63,860 nucleotides of DNA from a bacterium (GTDB lineage: Bacteria > Bdellovibrionota_C > UBA2361 > RFPC01), in NCBI GenBank assembly GCA_030431715.1, contig JAUIIO010000023.1, positions 1 to 63,860 of the forward strand, written 5' to 3'. Each line of letters opens with the position of its first letter. Position 1 is the first letter of the stretch. Below, piece after piece: positions 61,561 to 63,860 of the stretch. The notes beneath the pieces are model-generated. The model saw only the letters and a list, made by a program, of their open reading frames with translations, searched no databases and was not told the DNA's origin. The position numbers and the translations under genes are program-made.

Positions 61561-62604
61561 GTGCCATATATTTCTTCTATTCATACCTCAGTGCCTGAGC
61601 ACCAGATCCTTAAAACTGAACTTGGCGATATTGGCGAACAGTGGTTAGGCGAAGATGTCGAATCAAAGGAGCGCTATAAGAGAATCGTTGGGGGAGCTGG
61701 GGTTGATAAGCGCCACTACATTTTGCCGGCGAAAGAAATACTTTCACTTAATGGTTTGGAACAGAGGGCACAGCTCTTTGAAGAGTACGCCACGAAACAC
61801 TTAGGGCTAGCAATGAAGAGTGCCCTAGATGACTCAAGCGTTGCACCGCACGATATCGATGCCCTTCTTTTTACTTCGTGTAGCGTTCCTGCGATTCCTT
61901 CAATTGAAGCGAAGGTTATTCTTGAAAGTCCTCTTAGAAATACTATACGCAGGATGCCTATATTCCAACACGGGTGCGCGGGAGGCGTAATTACTCTTGC
62001 TCTTGGTTCACGCTATGCGCAGCTTGGAGCGCCTGTGCTGATATCTTCTGTTGAATTGTGTTCGCTTGTTTTTCAACCAGAGAACCACGCAGGAACGCAA
62101 CTTGTCGCAGCCGCTATCTTTGCTGATGGTGCGGCATGTGGGCTTATTTCACCAGATGAAGGCCAAGTCGAGATTCTTGATACTCAGAGTTTCCTGATAA
62201 AAAACTCCAGACATCTTATGGGTTATGATATTTTTGATGATGGTTTTCACCTCTGTCTTGATAGAGACCTCCCATCAGCGCTCGCTCAGCAAGCTCCTGG
62301 AATCGTTAAAGAGTTCTTAGAGAAGAACGATCTTGTTCCTGATGATATCACCTCATGGCTTTTTCACCCGGGCGGTATAAAGATACTTAATTTTTTACGT
62401 GACGTGTTTGAGATTGAGCAAGAGCAGTGTCACTGGTCATACGACGTACTTCGTGAGTGCGGAAATATGTCTTCTGCTACTATTTTATTCGTTCTTGAAC
62501 GCTTCTTGAGTGATAATACACTTAAGAAGGGGGAGAAGGCGCTTGTTATGGGTATTGGTCCGGGGCTTACGGTTGAACTCGTGCTCTTAGAGGGAGCGAT
62601 ATAA
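61561..62604 (+). CDS. Type III polyketide synthase
   Basis: A 347-residue chalcone/stilbene-synthase-family enzyme. The catalytic triad is visible: Cys in [15 protein letters not shown] near 140, His in [13 protein letters not shown] near 275, Asn in [12 protein letters not shown] near 307. The GNMSS motif sets it apart from FabH. Bacterial members condense fatty acyl starters with malonyl units to alkylresorcinols or alkylpyrones. The GTG start at 61561, with AAGGA nine nt upstream, replaces a longer frame that begins inside the YceI gene. Third gene of the operon. Confidence 0.85.
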   Translation: MPYISSIHTSVPEHQILKTELGDIGEQWLGEDVESKERYKRIVGGAGVDKRHYILPAKEILSLNGLEQRAQLFEEYATKHLGLAMKSALDDSSVAPHDIDALLFTSCSVPAIPSIEAKVILESPLRNTIRRMPIFQHGCAGGVITLALGSRYAQLGAPVLISSVELCSLVFQPENHAGTQLVAAAIFADGAACGLISPDEGQVEILDTQSFLIKNSRHLMGYDIFDDGFHLCLDRDLPSALAQQAPGIVKEFLEKNDLVPDDITSWLFHPGGIKILNFLRDVFEIEQEQCHWSYDVLRECGNMSSATILFVLERFLSDNTLKKGEKALVMGIGPGLTVELVLLEGAI

Positions 62605-62608
62605 GTTC

Positions 62609-62950
62609 ATGAGTGACCTTCCTCCTTGCCCTAAATGTAGCTCCCCCTATACATATGAAGACGGACAGATTTTTGTGTGCCCTGAGTGTGCCCATGAGTG
62701 GTCAGGCTCAGAAGTCGAGGCTAAGGAGAGCACTGCCCCACAATTTCTAGATGCAAATGGAAATGAGCTTAAAGACGGAGATACCGTAACCGTTATTAAG
62801 AGCCTAAAAATAAAGGGAAGTTCCTCCAGCGTAAAAGTCGGAACGAAGGTGAAAGGCATAAGATTGGTTGACGGAGATCATAATATTGATTGTAAGATTG
62901 ATGGTATTGGTGCCATGAAGCTTAAATCTGAGTTTGTGAAAAAGGCCTGA
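62609..62950 (+). CDS. PhnA / YjdM family zinc-ribbon protein
   Basis: A 113-residue protein with an N-terminal zinc ribbon ([21 protein letters not shown], given here as CPKCSS and VCPECAHEW) and the PhnA core [38 protein letters not shown]. PhnA was named for an alkylphosphonate-linked gene but its function remains uncertain. It begins 4 nt after the polyketide synthase gene and may be cotranscribed. Confidence 0.85.
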   Translation: MSDLPPCPKCSSPYTYEDGQIFVCPECAHEWSGSEVEAKESTAPQFLDANGNELKDGDTVTVIKSLKIKGSSSSVKVGTKVKGIRLVDGDHNIDCKIDGIGAMKLKSEFVKKA

Positions 62951-62967
62951 GTCTTTTTTTTTTGAAT

Positions 62968-63366
62968 ATGATACGTAGAGAATCTATACTTCGAATATTT
63001 CTGCTTCTTGTTTTCTTTCTTTGCGGGTGTTCTCATTTCCGCATGCTTCCCTATCTCTTTGATAGTGACCCCTCTGAGGAGGAGGTAAAGCGTCAGAACG
63101 CAGTTGTCAGAGGTCGTGGACTCTTTCATGAATTCTGTGGAAGTTGCCATACGCTCTTTCATGGCCCCCCACGTAGAGCGCATTATAAAGGAACAGTCCC
63201 TCCCCCATCACTCGCGCTTATAGCAAAAGAAAAGTCAATCAATATCTTTGTCGCACGAACCGCTATTGGTAAAGGAGCCGGCATGATCGGTTTTGAAGAT
63301 ACTCTTAGTGAGCGAGAGATGTGGGACATTGCCCACTTCGTATATGAACAAAAAGATTTACAGTAA
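62968..63366 (+). CDS. Cytochrome c lipoprotein
   Basis: A 132-residue protein: lipoprotein signal ending FFLCGC (lipid anchor on the second Cys), then a single class I cytochrome c domain with the heme motif CGSCH in FHEFCGSCHTLF and an axial Met candidate in GAGMIGFED, ending with the helix EMWDIAHFVYEQ. It is probably a membrane-tethered periplasmic electron carrier. ATG 62968 is preferred; a TTG two codons upstream is the only other option. Transcriptional relation to the PKS operon is uncertain (17-nt gap). Confidence 0.82.
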   Translation: MIRRESILRIFLLLVFFLCGCSHFRMLPYLFDSDPSEEEVKRQNAVVRGRGLFHEFCGSCHTLFHGPPRRAHYKGTVPPPSLALIAKEKSINIFVARTAIGKGAGMIGFEDTLSEREMWDIAHFVYEQKDLQ

Positions 63367-63503
63367 CCCCTCCGCGTTCTCCGCGACCTCCTGTGTTTTA
63401 TTACCCCTTTGCGCACCTGAACAAATTGGCTGCTAGCAGCCTCCATGCTGTCGTCACTTTAAGGATGAATTTAACACTGGAGAGCGCGGAGAACACGGAG
63501 GGG
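63367..63503. repeat. MITE-like element with CTCCGCG inverted ends (copy 2)
   Basis: The ends, 63367-63397 (CCCCTCCGCGTTCTCC start) and 63473-63503 (ends GCGGAGAACACGGAGGGG), match as inverted repeats at 27 of 31 positions. The same family as the element next to gyrB; the 75 bp between the ends differ. The right end touches the stop codon of the leftward MMPL gene, as the first copy touches gyrB. Confidence 0.75.
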
Positions 63504-63860
63504 CTAGTTGTTGTTTGTTTTAAGTTTATTTAATAGAAACGGCAGGATTGTAATATCCGCCAGCAGGCCTATAAAAAGAGTTACAATAAGGAGCAATCCA
63601 AACTGAAATGTTGGTGCCACTTTTGCAAAGAGGAGTGCTGAGAAGCCCAGTGATAAAATGAGAGTTGTGTAACAGAAGGGGTTAATGAGTACCTCAAGTA
63701 CGGAATCCTTCTTTGATGATGGTGATGGCAGTGATGCTTGCCAATGAAGGATATAGTGAAAAGTGTTATCTACGGCGATTCCGAGTGCTGCTGATGCTAC
63801 AAGTGCTGCTCCGAGATTGATATAGGTGAAGGCAATTCCGATGGTGCCGAAAACGACCAG
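63504..63860 (-). CDS. MMPL/RND-family transporter, C-terminal end (partial)
   Basis: The window starts this gene's visible part in-frame at 63860 and it ends at 63504 (118 codons). The visible part includes a GIAVDNTFHYILH motif, characteristic of the MMPL / SSD-containing RND families, flanked by four membrane helices (AFTYINLGAALVASAAL, TLILSLGFSALLFA, LLLIVTLFIGLLADI). The final helix ends LADITILPFLL. MMPL proteins export lipids or other hydrophobic molecules. The 5' end lies outside the window. Confidence 0.85.
   Translation of the reverse strand: MVVFGTIGIAFTYINLGAALVASAALGIAVDNTFHYILHWQASLPSPSSKKDSVLEVLINPFCYTTLILSLGFSALLFAKVAPTFQFGLLLIVTLFIGLLADITILPFLLNKLKTNNN

Noticed and set aside
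61561..62604. FabH (ketoacyl-ACP synthase III)
   Set aside because: The Cys-His-Asn triad is shared but the GNMSS form and overall motifs fit type III polyketide synthases better.

Overview
The window comes from a flagellated Gram-negative bacterium and is centred on a replication-initiation locus: dnaA, dnaN and recF run leftward (44.4 to 40.0 kb), and gyrB follows in the same direction at 5.0 kb. Lipoproteins, a LuxR-type regulator, lipopolysaccharide-type glycan genes, and an F0 operon (atpI-atpB-atpE) detached from the rest of the ATP synthase, with a signal-like N-terminus on subunit c, suggest a proteobacterium of the deltaproteobacterial / Bdellovibrionota / SAR324 kind. That placement is inference; no rRNA or tRNA gene was found in the window to support it.

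Left edge (0.3-2.4 kb): a small rightward envelope-stress set (entericidin-like lipoprotein, DUF883/ElaB-YqjD protein, YqjE-like membrane protein, PA2169/DUF2383 protein). gyrB (2.6-5.0 kb) has a good sigma70-type promoter of its own.

Glycan island (5.1-38.2 kb): about 33 kb of surface-carbohydrate genes separates recF from gyrB, which are adjacent in many bacteria. A tightly overlapping leftward operon (16.3 to 7.5 kb) holds methyltransferases, a WbpG-type sugar amidotransferase, two DegT/StrS aminotransferases, an epimerase, WbqC, an APS-kinase-like protein and a sulfotransferase; a triple-module GT2 lies beyond. Rightward units hold an SpsF-type cytidylyltransferase, Gfo/Idh/MocA oxidoreductase and AsnB; then a four-gene unit with a BFD-like [2Fe-2S] N-terminus on an unknown protein, a second unknown protein and two giant multidomain glycosyltransferases; then a methyltransferase, sugar N-formyltransferase, NeuB-type synthase and polysaccharide deacetylase; then a second sulfotransferase. 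The island ends with a secreted golvesin-like protein, a second cysC, a collagen-like protein and a flagellin (fliC) behind a FliA-type promoter. The likely role is a modified (sulfated, methylated, formylated) nonulosonate-type glycan for the flagellum or O-antigen.

Origin region (40.0-46.6 kb): recF, dnaN, a 507-bp dnaN-dnaA spacer that looks like oriC (AT-rich tract, DnaA-trio-like triplets, near-consensus DnaA boxes), dnaA with a leader containing tandem repeats, then divergent atpI-atpB-atpE ending in a strong terminator.

Right part (46.7-63.9 kb): housekeeping and envelope genes: trxB, an AmgK-like kinase, a biotin carboxylase without a biotin carrier domain, two GT-C membrane glycosyltransferases, SDR-DUF2867, an RluA-type pseudouridine synthase, cysQ (which would recycle PAP made by the sulfotransferases), a VanY-type peptidase, a DUF2490 protein, a membrane-anchored LuxR regulator, an FAD oxidoreductase / YceI / type III polyketide synthase operon, PhnA-like, a cytochrome c lipoprotein and the end of an MMPL transporter.

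Several dispersed repeat families fill the intergenic gaps: a roughly 50-bp palindromic element (at least seven copies, one supplying the 3' end of recF), two MITE-like inverted-repeat elements, and degenerate CCTNNN hexamer arrays.
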